Translations under genes and position numbers: made by a program
The notes under the pieces: model-generated
The model's input: the letters and a program-made list of their open reading frames with translations, nothing else
What the model was told of the DNA's origin: nothing
Database searches by the model: none
Assembly: GCF_000821245.2 (NCBI RefSeq)
Contig: NZ_LN611425.1
Location: forward strand, 157,178 to 197,004
Source of the DNA: Virgibacillus senegalensis
GTDB taxonomy: Bacteria > Bacillota > Bacilli > Bacillales > Amphibacillaceae
Direction: 5' to 3'
DNA length: 39,827 nt
In this document: piece after piece, positions 15,718 to 24,104 of the stretch
How the letters are laid out: each line of letters starts with the position of its first letter
Numbering within the stretch: position 1 is the first letter of the stretch

Positions 15718-16806
15718 ATGAGGAAGCGGTCATTTATCATTACTGTGGGCATAGTAAGTGCAGCCATCGGGTTAACAGGTTGCGGGGTATTTCAGGGAGA
15801 GCAGACTTTAGAGGAAATGGATAAACCTCCTGAAGAAGCATCCCTTACAGATAATTTGGATGAAATGACAGAGGGAGAAGGACAGGAAACAGAGGATACA
15901 GATACAGTAACAGAAGAAGCAGAACCTACTACCGTGGAACGACAATTGTATTTGTTGGATGCAAATGGGATGGTTGTTCCGCAAACGTTGGAGTTGCCGC
16001 AAATGGAAAACAAGGAAGTAGCTAAGCAGGCGCTGGAGTATTTGGTGAAAGACGGCCCGGTTACAGAACTGCTCCCGGACGGATTTGAAGCGGTATTACC
16101 TGCAGGTACAACGATTAATAGTCTGAATCTGAAGGAAGGGATATTGACTGTAGATGTATCGGAGGAATTTGCCGAATATCAAGCGGAGGACGAACAAAAA
16201 ATCCTTCAATCCATGACTTATACCCTGACCCAATTTGAAAACGTCGACAAAGTCAAGTTGCAAATTAATGGGGAAGCAAAAAATGAAATGCCGGTAAGCG
16301 GTACGCCGATCGGTACAGGTGTTTCAAGGGCAAATGGGATCAATATTTACAATGGAGACAATATCGATTTGTTGGATAGTGAAGCTGTAACGCTTTACTA
16401 TCCGTACCAACAGGGAGAACAGGTTTACCATGTACCTGTTACCCAGCATGTTGAAACCGAGGATGTCGAAGATTACGCTTCCATCGTACAAGCTTTGATA
16501 GAAGGACCATCCCTCGATTTGGACTTGCTGCATGTATTTAATGCAGGAACCAGTTTAACGGCAGAACCGAAAATCGAAGACGGGGTGCTGACACTGGATT
16601 TTAATGAGAATATCCTGAACAGCGTCGAGGATGCATCTATTGCGGATGAAGTGATGGAAACCCTTGTATTGACGTTGACTGATCAGCCTGGTGTCGAGGC
16701 AGTCGACGTGAATGTCGCAGATGTGGAGCAAATTTATAATGAAGCGGGCACGGCATACACGGAACCAGTGACAAAAAGCACGTTCGTTCCAACTGGAAAT
16801 TTATAA
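15718..16806 (+). CDS. gerM: Sporulation and germination lipoprotein GerM
   Basis: GerM is a lipoprotein needed for sporulation and germination in B. subtilis, where it helps hold the SpoIIQ-SpoIIIAH assembly between mother cell and forespore. The signal peptide ends in a lipobox LTGC with Cys22 as the lipidation site. An acidic linker (about residues 28-70) follows, then two GerMN repeats: about residues 85-185 (AKQALEYLVKDGP, LPAGTTINSLNLKEGILTVDVSEEF) and about 220-345 (IVQALIEGPSLDLDLL, NAGTSLTAEPKIEDGVLTLDFNENI). At 362 residues it has the expected size. AGGAGGGG precedes the ATG. It lies before rph as in B. subtilis but has its own terminator. Confidence 0.95.
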   Translation: MRKRSFIITVGIVSAAIGLTGCGVFQGEQTLEEMDKPPEEASLTDNLDEMTEGEGQETEDTDTVTEEAEPTTVERQLYLLDANGMVVPQTLELPQMENKEVAKQALEYLVKDGPVTELLPDGFEAVLPAGTTINSLNLKEGILTVDVSEEFAEYQAEDEQKILQSMTYTLTQFENVDKVKLQINGEAKNEMPVSGTPIGTGVSRANGINIYNGDNIDLLDSEAVTLYYPYQQGEQVYHVPVTQHVETEDVEDYASIVQALIEGPSLDLDLLHVFNAGTSLTAEPKIEDGVLTLDFNENILNSVEDASIADEVMETLVLTLTDQPGVEAVDVNVADVEQIYNEAGTAYTEPVTKSTFVPTGNL

Positions 16807-16812
16807 TCAAGC

Positions 16813-16840
16813 AAAAGGAGCCGGATACTGGCTCCTTTTT
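16813..16840 (+). terminator. Terminator after gerM
   Basis: AAAAGGAGCC pairs with GGCTCCTTTT around a seven-base loop and ends in five T residues. Confidence 0.9.
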
Positions 16841-16974
16841 AATGGAATAGATTGGCTCAACCTAAATAAAACGGTGTATGATAAGCTCCTTTATGCGGGA
16901 GTTCCAGTATGAACTTATATAATTTGGCAAAAATATGTTACGATTAATGAGTGATTAGAAGGAGGATTCAAACA

Positions 16975-17727
16975 ATGAGAAACAACGATAGAAAAGTGAA
17001 TGAATTAAGACCCTTACATATGGAAGTGGATTACGTGAAACATCCAGAAGGATCAGTTCTCATTACTGTGGGGGACACCAAAGTGATATGCAACGCGAGT
17101 ATAGAAGACCGGGTGCCTCCTTTTATGCGCGGATCAGGGAAAGGCTGGATCACTGCGGAATATGCGATGCTTCCGCGGGCGACGGAACAACGTAATATCC
17201 GGGAGTCATCAAAAGGAAAAGTATCGGGAAGAACGATGGAAATACAACGTTTGATCGGACGTTCACTCCGTGCTGTCGTGGATCTCGATAAAATCGGGGA
17301 ACGGACTGTTTGGGTTGACTGTGATGTCATTCAAGCGGATGGCGGGACTCGAACGGCTTCTATTACAGGTGCCTTTGTTGCCGTTGTCCTCGCTTTCGGG
17401 AGTCTGGTGGAGAGAAATGTAATCAAACAACTACCGGTTAATGACTACTTAGGTGCTACCTCTGTTGGAGTCTTGCCTGACGGAACGGAGATTTTAGATT
17501 TACAGTATGAAGAAGATTCTCAAGCGCATGTAGATATGAATATTGTCATGACTGGGGCTGGAGAGTTTGTCGAAATACAAGGCACTGGTGAAGAAGCGAC
17601 TTTTTCCATGCAACAGCTGCAAACAATGCTCGGGCTTGCCGAAGAAGGGCTACATGAAATTTTTTCAGCGCAAAAACAAGCGCTTGGGAAATGGGCTGAC
17701 TTGATCGGGAAGACAGATAAACAATAA
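16975..17727 (+). CDS. rph: Ribonuclease PH
   Basis: RNase PH is a phosphate-dependent 3'-5' exonuclease that trims tRNA 3' ends. The 250-residue protein shows the family motifs [43 protein letters not shown] near the N-terminus, [20 protein letters not shown], and the phosphate-binding/active-site region [20 protein letters not shown] (about residues 117-136). The ATG follows GAAGGAGG; the frame is open upstream to 16951. ysnA follows after 18 bases and ysnB after that, so the three are probably co-transcribed. A TTGGCT-19-TATGAT pair at 16852-16882 is the only promoter-like sequence upstream and is weak. Confidence 0.97.
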   Translation: MRNNDRKVNELRPLHMEVDYVKHPEGSVLITVGDTKVICNASIEDRVPPFMRGSGKGWITAEYAMLPRATEQRNIRESSKGKVSGRTMEIQRLIGRSLRAVVDLDKIGERTVWVDCDVIQADGGTRTASITGAFVAVVLAFGSLVERNVIKQLPVNDYLGATSVGVLPDGTEILDLQYEEDSQAHVDMNIVMTGAGEFVEIQGTGEEATFSMQQLQTMLGLAEEGLHEIFSAQKQALGKWADLIGKTDKQ

Positions 17728-17745
17728 GAGGCAGGGAGAATGGTA

Positions 17746-18339
17746 ATGGAAACACTAATCATAGCTACCAAAAACAGAGGGAAAGTAGAAGACTTTCGGA
17801 ATTTATTTTCAAAATACAATATTTCCATCAAATCTCTGCTTGATTTGGAAGAAAACATTCCAGACATCGAGGAGACTGGGGAAACTTTTGAAGAAAATGC
17901 AGCATTAAAAGCAGAAACCATTGCAAAAAGGTTCTCCCTTCCTGTACTTGCCGATGACTCCGGATTGGAAGTCGATGCGCTGGACGGCAGGCCCGGTATT
18001 TATTCAGCTCGTTTCGCTGGTTTAGAGAAAAGTGACCAGGCAAATATCGACAAGCTTTTGAAAGAGCTGGAAGGGATCCCGGAGGAAAAACGTGCGGCAA
18101 GGTTCGTTTGTGTATTGGCAGTAGCGAGACCAGGAAAAACGACGATTTTCAAAAGAGGTACTTGTGAAGGAAGAATTGCAGAAAAGCCTAAAGGGAAAAA
18201 TGGGTTTGGTTATGATCCGGTTTTCTATCCAGATGGGATGGGGAAAACAATGGCAGAATTATCGCCGGAAGAAAAAAATCAAATCAGTCACCGGAAGCGT
18301 GCGATAGTTCAGCTGGAAGAATGGTTACAAGATATTTAA
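17746..18339 (+). CDS. ysnA: XTP/dITP diphosphatase (RdgB/HAM1 type)
   Basis: This enzyme removes non-canonical purine nucleotides (dITP, XTP) from the pool by pyrophosphohydrolysis. The HAM1 family motifs are IIATKNRGKVEDF at the N-terminus, EETGETFEENAALKAETIAK, ADDSGLEVDALDGRPGIYSARFAG (about residues 68-91), GFGYDPVFYP and KNQISHRKRA near the end. The second of two nearby ATG codons is used, because CAGGGAG lies seven bases before it; the first (17740) is almost on top of that site. It has 197 residues. The place between rph and ysnB is as in B. subtilis. Confidence 0.95.
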   Translation: METLIIATKNRGKVEDFRNLFSKYNISIKSLLDLEENIPDIEETGETFEENAALKAETIAKRFSLPVLADDSGLEVDALDGRPGIYSARFAGLEKSDQANIDKLLKELEGIPEEKRAARFVCVLAVARPGKTTIFKRGTCEGRIAEKPKGKNGFGYDPVFYPDGMGKTMAELSPEEKNQISHRKRAIVQLEEWLQDI

Positions 18340-18355
18340 AAGGAGAGAAGCTGTC

Positions 18356-18874
18356 ATGCCGAAAGTATTGATCATGAGCGACAGCCATGGCTGGACAGAA
18401 GAAGTAGCTGAAATCGTGAAGAGGCATAAAGATGAAATAGACCAGTTTATTCACTGTGGGGATTCCGAGCTGGATGCGGACGCTCCGGAGCTTGAGAACT
18501 TCATGAAAGTAGCCGGTAATTGTGACGCAGATACTCGGCTGCCGGATGAATCGCATTTTACTGTCGGAGATTTGCATTTTTATGTAGCTCATGGTCACCT
18601 GCACCAGGTGAAAAGCACCTTAATGCCCTTGTCCTATCGGGCTGAAGAGGTTGGTGCGCAGGTTGTCTGTTTCGGGCACACCCACATGGCGGGGGCAGAG
18701 CGGGTCGACAACCAATTGTTTATTAACCCGGGGAGCATAAGGTTGCCACGGGGGCGTAGAGAACATACCTATGCGATTCTGCGCTGGGAAGATAAGGATG
18801 AGATCATTGTCGAATTTAAGGACCTTGATGGGAAATCAATCGAAGACATGATGTATAAAACGTCTTTAATATAG
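18356..18874 (+). CDS. ysnB: Calcineurin-like metallophosphoesterase YsnB
   Basis: This 172-residue protein belongs to the YfcE/MJ0936-type phosphodiesterases. Metal-binding motifs are in order: IMSDSHG (residues 6-12), HCGDSE, VAGNCD, VAHGHLHQ and CFGHTHM, followed by NPGSI. Its physiological substrate is not known. AAAGGAGAG stands upstream of the ATG, 16 bases after ysnA. Immediately after its stop comes a stable two-part hairpin. Confidence 0.92.
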   Translation: MPKVLIMSDSHGWTEEVAEIVKRHKDEIDQFIHCGDSELDADAPELENFMKVAGNCDADTRLPDESHFTVGDLHFYVAHGHLHQVKSTLMPLSYRAEEVGAQVVCFGHTHMAGAERVDNQLFINPGSIRLPRGRREHTYAILRWEDKDEIIVEFKDLDGKSIEDMMYKTSLI

Positions 18875-18933
18875 AAGGAGGACTGTAAACGGGTGACCGA
18901 CAAGGGAATCCTGCTTACAGTCCCGCATCCTTC
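18874..18933 (+). other. Structured segment directly after ysnB, containing a ribosome binding site
   Basis: The outer stem GAAGGA (18874-18879)/TCCTTC (18928-18933) continues into a perfect 9-bp stem GGACTGTAA (18880-18888)/TTACAGTCC (18915-18923), with a four-base bulge. A small hairpin CGG-GTGA-CCG sits in the loop. No T-run follows, so it is not a normal terminator. An AGGAGG lies in the 5' arm, and a 20-codon frame begins with GTG at 18893 and ends at TAA 18955; coding is unproven. It could be a processing or stability element or a small RNA. Confidence 0.4.
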
Positions 18934-18962
18934 AAAAAATAATAGAAAAAATTAAAAAGCGG

Positions 18963-18991
18963 TTGACAAGTGTGTTGATCATTACTATAAT
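18963..18991 (+). promoter_or_regulatory. Consensus SigA promoter of the tRNA pair
   Basis: TTGACA (18963-18968) and TATAAT (18986-18991) are separated by exactly 17 bases. This is a perfect consensus promoter, as expected for stable RNA, and it starts about 34 bases before tRNA-Gly. Confidence 0.93.
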
Positions 18992-19024
18992 GAATCTTGT
19001 CCGTTAGAAACAGAGCGTTCTTGT

Positions 19025-19098
19025 GCGGGTGTAGTTTAGTGGTAAAACCTCAGCCTTCCAAGCTGATGATGAGGGTTCGATTCCCTTCACCCGCTCCA
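19025..19098 (+). tRNA. tRNA-Gly (anticodon TCC)
   Basis: The cloverleaf is complete: acceptor stem GCGGGTG/CACCCGC, D-arm with AGTGGTAAAAC, anticodon stem TCAGC/GCTGA around the loop CTTCCAA (anticodon TCC), T-loop GTTCGATTC, discriminator T and encoded CCA. It reads GGA/GGG codons. Confidence 0.97.
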
Positions 19099-19133
19099 TA
19101 TGATTCCTTTACATACATATACAACTTTTTAAT

Positions 19134-19207
19134 GTCCCAGTAGCTCAGCAGGATAGAGCAACAGCCTTCTAAGCTGTGGGTCGGGAGTTCGAATCTCTCC
19201 TGGGACG
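19134..19207 (+). tRNA. tRNA-Arg (anticodon TCT)
   Basis: Acceptor stem GTCCCAG/CTGGGAC, D-loop AGCAGGATAGAGC, anticodon stem ACAGC/GCTGT around CTTCTAA (anticodon TCT), and T-loop GTTCGAATC are all present, with discriminator G. CCA is not encoded directly after the discriminator. It reads AGA/AGG codons and shares the promoter of tRNA-Gly. Confidence 0.96.
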
Positions 19208-19215
19208 CTACCATG

Positions 19216-19246
19216 AAGGGTTCAACACTTGCGTTGAACCCTTTTT
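19216..19246 (+). terminator. Terminator after the tRNA pair
   Basis: AAGGGTTCAAC (19216-19226) pairs perfectly with GTTGAACCCTT (19233-19243), and five T residues end the element. Confidence 0.93.
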
Positions 19247-19287
19247 ATACATACTAAATGATAGATGATTATAGTTTTGCAAATAAG

Positions 19288-19322
19288 GCATTCGCTTTCA
19301 GAAAAGCGAATGCTGAATTTTT
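19288..19322 (+). terminator. Second terminator-like hairpin downstream of the tRNAs
   Basis: GCATTCGCTTT pairs perfectly with AAAGCGAATGC around CAGA, followed by TGAATTTTT. It may be a back-up terminator. What transcript it serves is unclear, since no gene lies between it and the previous terminator. Confidence 0.6.
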
Positions 19323-19335
19323 AGGCCCTATACTG

Positions 19336-19578
19336 AATGTGGTGTCCCTTGTTGGGTTATGAGTTCGAAGTCACTTTTTGGTATAGGAGGGAGTTTGTCG
19401 AGTGTTTCAACAGGGTTAAAAAGGCTTTGGAAACGAAATAGCGTGGCAGAGGAATAAGCGAGTCTCCTAGTTGAACGGGCGATCGAGATCCACAACGGGC
19501 TTTGTAAGGAAGCTTATTGTTCGTTCAATAAATGCGAGTTTGTTTCCTTTACGGCCTGTAAAATAACACCACCACATT
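19336..19578. mobile_element. Possible miniature or decayed mobile element, non-coding
   Basis: A 243-base stretch is bounded by 9-bp terminal inverted repeats AATGTGGTG (19336-19344) and CACCACATT (19570-19578). It contains no long open frame on the + strand. On the minus strand about 60 codons are open without a stop (including ATLFRFQSLFNPVE and PPIPKSDFELITQ), with no ribosome binding site and no family I recognise. No obvious target-site duplication flanks it. The region lies between a tRNA cluster and ysoA, where nothing is expected. A repeat copy elsewhere in the genome would be needed to prove mobility. Confidence 0.3.
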
Positions 19579-19689
19579 TGACAGAGAATCTATTTTTATA
19601 ATTCGGCCAGTTTAGTTTTTGAATTACTGATTTAGGGTACAGATAAGATAATGAGTGTACATATATACAACAGGTAAGGAAGGATGCGG

Positions 19690-20685
19690 ATGAACACTAA
19701 GCATGACAAGGTAATTATGTTTCCGAAATGGAAGGATGCCTTGGAAGAAGAAAGCTTGCAGGCGCTCAAGGAAAAACGATACCAAGATGCGCTGACGAAG
19801 CTGAATAAACTCATCGATCATGAAATTTATTCCCATGAAATTTATGCAGGGAAAATCATTTGTTTGATGGAACTTGGTGAAACAGATGAAGCGGAAGCAT
19901 TGTGCCGGGATCTGATTGCGCTTGAGGATGATTACTTTTTTGAATACCTGCACATTTATGTGACGCTGTTGTTCCAAATGAGCGAGTATGAGCAGTTGAT
20001 CGAAATTATCGAGGATACCTTTTCACGGAAAACGGTGCCGGAACCAATGAACTCTCAGCTTGAACAGCTGGCCGAAATGAGCAGGAAAATGCTCCAGGAT
20101 AAAATGGACGAACAGGCGAATGACCATATTAATGAGCTAAGCAAGGCTGTGAAACAAGGTGATCCTCTCCGGCAATGGCAGATAATCATGCAAAGCAAGA
20201 AGTTGAAACCAGCTCCTTATCTTCGCTACTTAAGACAGTTGCTTAAGGATGACCGGATTGAGCCTGTAGTAAAGACGGCGATTACAGAATGGTTAGTCGT
20301 TCAGCAGGTAGATTCAGAGGTTACGATCGAAAAAGCTGGATCACAAACCACAGTGAATCCCATCAGTATAAAGAATGTGGAAAATCATCCTGTTACAAAA
20401 CAAATTCAGGTTCTTTTAAGAGAAGTCGAGCAGGATAATCCAACCTTGTATCAGCTGCTAGAAAAATTATTATACCGGTATTTATACGTGAGGTACCCAT
20501 TTATGCCGTTCGAGGAAGAACTGATACCCATCAGCCATGCGATCAAATTACTGGGAGCGCAATATTTGCAGCTTGAAGGGTTATATCGTACATATGAAAA
20601 GCAGGCGGGGGATTTGGACGTTCGTACATATATGGAAGAAATCTCTCAAAACGAAAAAAGTTACTTTTCGATCATTGAAGAATAA
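19690..20685 (+). CDS. ysoA: TPR-repeat protein YsoA
   Basis: This is a soluble protein of 331 residues. The N-terminal third has tetratricopeptide-like helices (LQALKEKRYQDALTKLNKLIDHE and AGKIICLMELGETDEAEALCRDLIAL). It corresponds to B. subtilis YsoA, which lies directly before tig and has no established function. The second of two ATG codons is used, because the first (19684) touches the AAGGAAGG ribosome binding site. Helical C-terminal half, no signal peptide or membrane segment. Promoter-like pieces upstream (TTGACA at 19578, TATAAT at 19597) are only 13 bases apart and not convincing. Confidence 0.88.
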   Translation: MNTKHDKVIMFPKWKDALEEESLQALKEKRYQDALTKLNKLIDHEIYSHEIYAGKIICLMELGETDEAEALCRDLIALEDDYFFEYLHIYVTLLFQMSEYEQLIEIIEDTFSRKTVPEPMNSQLEQLAEMSRKMLQDKMDEQANDHINELSKAVKQGDPLRQWQIIMQSKKLKPAPYLRYLRQLLKDDRIEPVVKTAITEWLVVQQVDSEVTIEKAGSQTTVNPISIKNVENHPVTKQIQVLLREVEQDNPTLYQLLEKLLYRYLYVRYPFMPFEEELIPISHAIKLLGAQYLQLEGLYRTYEKQAGDLDVRTYMEEISQNEKSYFSIIEE

Positions 20686-20734
20686 GATAATGTGGCAATC
20701 GCCAATTTCAGAAATTCTCAATCCGCTCTAATTG

Positions 20735-20762
20735 TTGAAAGCGAGTCTGTTTATGTTATAAT
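20735..20762 (+). promoter_or_regulatory. Promoter of tig
   Basis: TTGAAA (20735-20740) and an extended -10 element TGTTATAAT (20754-20762) have a 16-base spacer. The leader before tig would be about 95 nt. Confidence 0.8.
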
Positions 20763-20862
20763 AAGGTGGTTGCAATTGCGTTCCGCCTTCGTATGATTTA
20801 ATTATACACCGAATGAACGTCAAACAAGACATACTGAATTTATAGATGTTGGAGGGAATTAC

Positions 20863-22149
20863 ATGTCAGCAAAATGGGAAAAACAAGAAGGAAATCAAGG
20901 AACTTTAACCATTGAAGTTGAAGCAGAAAAGTTCGACAAGGCGTTGGATCAAGCTTTCAAAAAAGTGGTTAAACAAGTCCAGGTTCCAGGATTCCGTAAA
21001 GGTAAAATGCCAAGAGGACTTTTTGAACAGCGATTTGGAGTGGAATCATTATACCAGGATGCTGTTGATATCATTCTTCCTGAAGCATACACGAACGCTG
21101 TAGAAGAAACTGGCATTGAACCGGTAGACCAGCCGGAAGTGGATGTAACACAAATTGAGAAGGGTCAACCGCTTATTTTCACGGCTCAAGTTACTGTTAA
21201 GCCAGAAGTGAAGCTAGGCGAATATAAAGGCCTGGAAGTCGAGGAAGAGGATACCGAAGTTACCGATGAGGATGTCGAGCACGAGCTTTCTCATATGCAG
21301 GAACATCAAGCGGAGTTGGTCGTCAAAGAAGAAGGAACTGTTGAAGAAGGCGACACGGTTGTAATCGATTTTGAAGGTTTCGTTGATGGAGAAGCATTTG
21401 AAGGCGGACAGGCGGAAAACCATCAATTAGAAATCGGTTCTGGTTCTTTCATTCCAGGATTTGAAGAGCAGCTAATCGGTAAAGAAACTGGCGCAGATAC
21501 TGAAGTACAAGTTACATTCCCTGAAGAGTATCATGCGGAAGAGCTTGCTGGTAAGGAAGCTACTTTTAAAGTCAAAATTCATGAAATCAAAGGCAAGGAA
21601 TTGCCGGAACTTGACGATGAGTTTGCAAAAGATGTCGACGAAGATGTCGAAACACTTGAAGAGCTTCGCAATAAAACAAGAGACCGCCTGAAGGAACAAA
21701 AGGAAACAGACGCTGACAACAAAAAGCGTGAATCTCTTATTGAACAGGCGTCAGACAATGCTGAGGCAGATATCCCAGAACCTATGGTGAATACCGAACT
21801 TGATCGTATGGTAAAAGAGTTCGAACAGCGCTTGCAAATGCAAGGAATGACAATGGATATGTACTACCAGTTCTCCGGCACGGATGAATCTGCATTGAAA
21901 GAGCAAATGAAGGACGATGCTGAAAAGCGTGTCAAAACGAACTTGACTCTTGAGGCAATAGCCAACCAAGAAGAAGTTGAAGTGACTGATGAAGATGTCG
22001 ATAAAGAGCTTGAGTCGATGGCGTCGATGTATCAGACAGAGGTAGACCAGTTGAAACAAATGCTTGGTGGAAACACAGATGCTATTAAAGAAGATCTTAA
22101 ATTCAAAAAAGCGATCGATTTCCTGGTAGAGCACAGCAAAACAAAATAA
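20863..22149 (+). CDS. tig: Trigger factor
   Basis: Trigger factor is a ribosome-bound chaperone and prolyl isomerase that meets nascent chains. The ribosome-docking motif GFRKGKMPR is at about residues 44-52, an FKBP-type isomerase domain follows ([20 protein letters not shown] at about 164, [32 protein letters not shown] to about 265), and the rest is the helical C-terminal chaperone domain. Length 428 is typical. It is acidic overall (many Glu and Asp), as usual for the family. TTGGAGGG precedes the ATG. It is followed by a terminator and then clpX. Confidence 0.97.
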   Translation: MSAKWEKQEGNQGTLTIEVEAEKFDKALDQAFKKVVKQVQVPGFRKGKMPRGLFEQRFGVESLYQDAVDIILPEAYTNAVEETGIEPVDQPEVDVTQIEKGQPLIFTAQVTVKPEVKLGEYKGLEVEEEDTEVTDEDVEHELSHMQEHQAELVVKEEGTVEEGDTVVIDFEGFVDGEAFEGGQAENHQLEIGSGSFIPGFEEQLIGKETGADTEVQVTFPEEYHAEELAGKEATFKVKIHEIKGKELPELDDEFAKDVDEDVETLEELRNKTRDRLKEQKETDADNKKRESLIEQASDNAEADIPEPMVNTELDRMVKEFEQRLQMQGMTMDMYYQFSGTDESALKEQMKDDAEKRVKTNLTLEAIANQEEVEVTDEDVDKELESMASMYQTEVDQLKQMLGGNTDAIKEDLKFKKAIDFLVEHSKTK

Positions 22150-22162
22150 TCAAATTAAATGA

Positions 22163-22204
22163 AGAAAACAAGGTGCGATTTTGGTTCGTGCCTTGTTTTC
22201 TCTA
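22163..22204 (+). terminator. Terminator after tig
   Basis: GAAAACAAGG pairs with CCTTGTTTTC; the T-rich 3' arm serves as the tail. Confidence 0.75.
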
Positions 22205-22319
22205 TAAAAACAATCCGTTTAAAAAAACGGGAAGAGGGAATTGTGAAAAAACTTTCTTCTTTAACATAAAATCAGCAGGTAGAATATAAAATATAAGACA
22301 AACTTACATAACATATTGG

Positions 22320-22347
22320 TTGACATTTTAGAAACTTCTTACATAAT
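22320..22347 (+). promoter_or_regulatory. Candidate clpX promoter
   Basis: TTGACA (22320-22325) and CATAAT (22342-22347) are 16 bases apart. Transcription from here would give a leader of about 255 nt before clpX, unusually long. Confidence 0.6.
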
Positions 22348-22351
22348 AAGG

Positions 22352-22368
22352 TTTACACTGTTTGTAAA
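22352..22368 (+). promoter_or_regulatory. Inverted repeat at the predicted clpX transcription start
   Basis: TTTACA and TGTAAA are separated by five bases and sit at about the +1 position of the candidate promoter, a common place for a repressor. It does not match the CtsR or HrcA operators, and no regulator is assigned. Confidence 0.3.
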
Positions 22369-22453
22369 AATCTGTGTAGCTGATTGTCTCGTGATATTTT
22401 CAGCATACGGTTTATTCAGGCTAAGGAATGGAAAGACTTTTGATAGGTGCCTG

Positions 22454-22511
22454 CCGCCTGAAACTTCGATAGGATGAGAACTTTTGAGGTATTTTACTTT
22501 TTTCCAGGCGG
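22454..22511 (+). other. Long-range inverted repeat in the clpX leader
   Basis: CCGCCTG (22454-22460) and CAGGCGG (22505-22511) can pair around a 44-base loop that includes a T-rich run (22490-22503). This could be a folded leader, but 7 bp is short. The rest of the 458-base tig-clpX gap shows no gene. Confidence 0.25.
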
Positions 22512-22607
22512 TTTATCTGATATTATGAGCTAAAGAAAGGGACCTGAATTAAACACAAATGATTACTCATATCATTATAGATACTTAATACTTGAGGGGT
22601 GAGTTAG

Positions 22608-23888
22608 ATGTATAAATTTAATGAAGAGAAGGGCCAATTAAAATGTTCTTTTTGCGGAAAAAGCCAAGATCAAGTTCGTAAATTAGTAGCTGGCCCTGGC
22701 GTATATATATGTGATGAATGTATAGAACTTTGCACGGAAATTGTGGAAGAAGAACTTGGTAATGAGGAAGAAGTGGAATTCAAAGAAATTCCGAAACCAC
22801 AGGAAATTTGCGAGATCCTTAACGATTACGTAATCGGGCAGGAAAAGGCCAAGAAAAATCTTTCGGTTGCAGTATATAACCATTATAAACGGATTAATTC
22901 CGGAAAGACTGCATCGGATGATGTCGAGTTGTCTAAAAGTAATATCGCAATGATCGGTCCGACTGGTAGCGGTAAAACATTGCTGGCACAAACACTTGCA
23001 AGAATCTTGAATGTGCCATTCGCCATTGCCGATGCAACTTCCCTGACAGAAGCCGGTTATGTAGGGGAAGATGTGGAAAATATCTTGCTGAAGCTGATCC
23101 AGGCTGCTGATTATGATGTGGAAAAAGCCGAAAAGGGAATTATTTATATTGATGAAATAGATAAAGTGGCAAGAAAGTCCGAAAACCCATCGATTACTCG
23201 TGACGTTTCGGGTGAAGGTGTCCAGCAGGCACTGCTTAAGATCCTTGAAGGTACGGTTGCAAGTGTACCACCTCAAGGTGGCCGGAAGCATCCACATCAG
23301 GAGTTCATCCAAATTGACACAACCAATGTACTGTTTATTTGCGGTGGTGCTTTTGATGGTATTGAACAAATTGTGAAGCGTCGTCTTGGCAACAAAGTGA
23401 TTGGATTTGGTGCCGATGATGAGAATCAGGATTTGACAAAAGCAGAATTGCTTTCCAAAGTGCTTCCAGAAGATATGCTCCGCTTTGGTTTGATTCCTGA
23501 ATTCATCGGTCGACTGCCAGTTATCGGAGCTCTCGAGCCATTGGATGAAGAAGCATTGGTTGAGATTTTGACCAAACCGAAAAATGCGCTTGTTAAACAA
23601 TATCAGAAGCTTTTCCAAATCGATAATGTAGAACTGGAATTCGAAGAAGATGCATTAACAGAAATTGCTCGAAAAGCAATTGAACGAAAAACAGGGGCAC
23701 GCGGTTTGCGTTCCATTATAGAAGGAATTATGCTTGATGTTATGTTTGAGCTGCCGTCCAGAGATGATATCGAGAAATGTATCATTACCAAAGACACCGT
23801 CCTGTTGGAAAATGGACGTCCGAAGCTCGTCTTAAATGATGGCACTGTCAAAGACGAAAACAAAGAATCACCGAAGGAAAGTGCTTAA
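22608..23888 (+). CDS. clpX: ATP-dependent Clp protease ATPase subunit ClpX
   Basis: ClpX is the AAA+ unfoldase that feeds substrates to ClpP. The N-terminal zinc-binding domain has Cys13, Cys16, Cys35 and Cys38 (CSFC and CDEC). Walker A is GPTGSGKT (residues 117-124), Walker B is IIYIDEID, the pore loop GYVGEDVE is present, and the ClpP-docking loop with IGF lies in [10 protein letters not shown]. Sensor and C-terminal motifs include [11 protein letters not shown]. The 426-residue length is typical. GAGGGGTGAG precedes the ATG. lonA follows directly, without the lonB found between them in B. subtilis. Confidence 0.98.
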   Translation: MYKFNEEKGQLKCSFCGKSQDQVRKLVAGPGVYICDECIELCTEIVEEELGNEEEVEFKEIPKPQEICEILNDYVIGQEKAKKNLSVAVYNHYKRINSGKTASDDVELSKSNIAMIGPTGSGKTLLAQTLARILNVPFAIADATSLTEAGYVGEDVENILLKLIQAADYDVEKAEKGIIYIDEIDKVARKSENPSITRDVSGEGVQQALLKILEGTVASVPPQGGRKHPHQEFIQIDTTNVLFICGGAFDGIEQIVKRRLGNKVIGFGADDENQDLTKAELLSKVLPEDMLRFGLIPEFIGRLPVIGALEPLDEEALVEILTKPKNALVKQYQKLFQIDNVELEFEEDALTEIARKAIERKTGARGLRSIIEGIMLDVMFELPSRDDIEKCIITKDTVLLENGRPKLVLNDGTVKDENKESPKESA

Positions 23889-23939
23889 TTTAAACGAAGT
23901 GACCGGCTATTCAATAATAGACATGCGTTTCCTTTTCGT

Positions 23940-23976
23940 TGTAAATCCCTTGTTATGTCATAACAAGGGATTTACA
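23940..23976 (+). terminator. Long perfect hairpin after clpX, without T-run
   Basis: GTAAATCCCTTGTTATG (23941-23957) and its exact reverse complement (23959-23975) flank one central base, and one further T-A pair can be added outside. There is no poly-T tail on either strand, so it is atypical as a terminator. It may act in 3'-end protection or as a protein site. Confidence 0.55.
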
Positions 23977-24095
23977 CATGGTTAAAGGAGCGAGGATAGA
24001 ATTCACAGAATGTTTTCTTTTTTTATTGACAGGAATTATTGTTACAAGGAACGGTCAAATTTAAAAGGTTTTGTGGCAAGGAACTTTATAGGAAA

Positions 24096-24104
24096 TGGTA
24101 TAAA
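24096..24104 (+). promoter_or_regulatory. Possible extended -10 promoter of lonA
   Basis: TGGTATAAA is an extended -10 element about 83 bases before the GTG start; no good -35 lies at the right distance. TTGACA at 24026-24031 has no matching -10. Confidence 0.4.

Noticed and set aside
15336-15824. A 162-codon + strand frame across the end of racE and the start of gerM
   Set aside because: It overlaps two certain genes in another frame and runs through the racE terminator.
19578-19602. TTGACA and TATAAT before ysoA as a consensus promoter
   Set aside because: The spacing is only 13 bases, too short for SigA.
22683-23618. A 311-codon open frame on the minus strand opposite clpX
   Set aside because: It is fully antisense to a certain gene, has no ribosome binding site, and its translation is low-quality sequence rich in Cys, Phe and His. 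It results from the codon use of clpX.
24053-24059. GGTCAAA before lonA as a CtsR operator
   Set aside because: The CtsR site needs two such heptads separated by three bases; only one is present.
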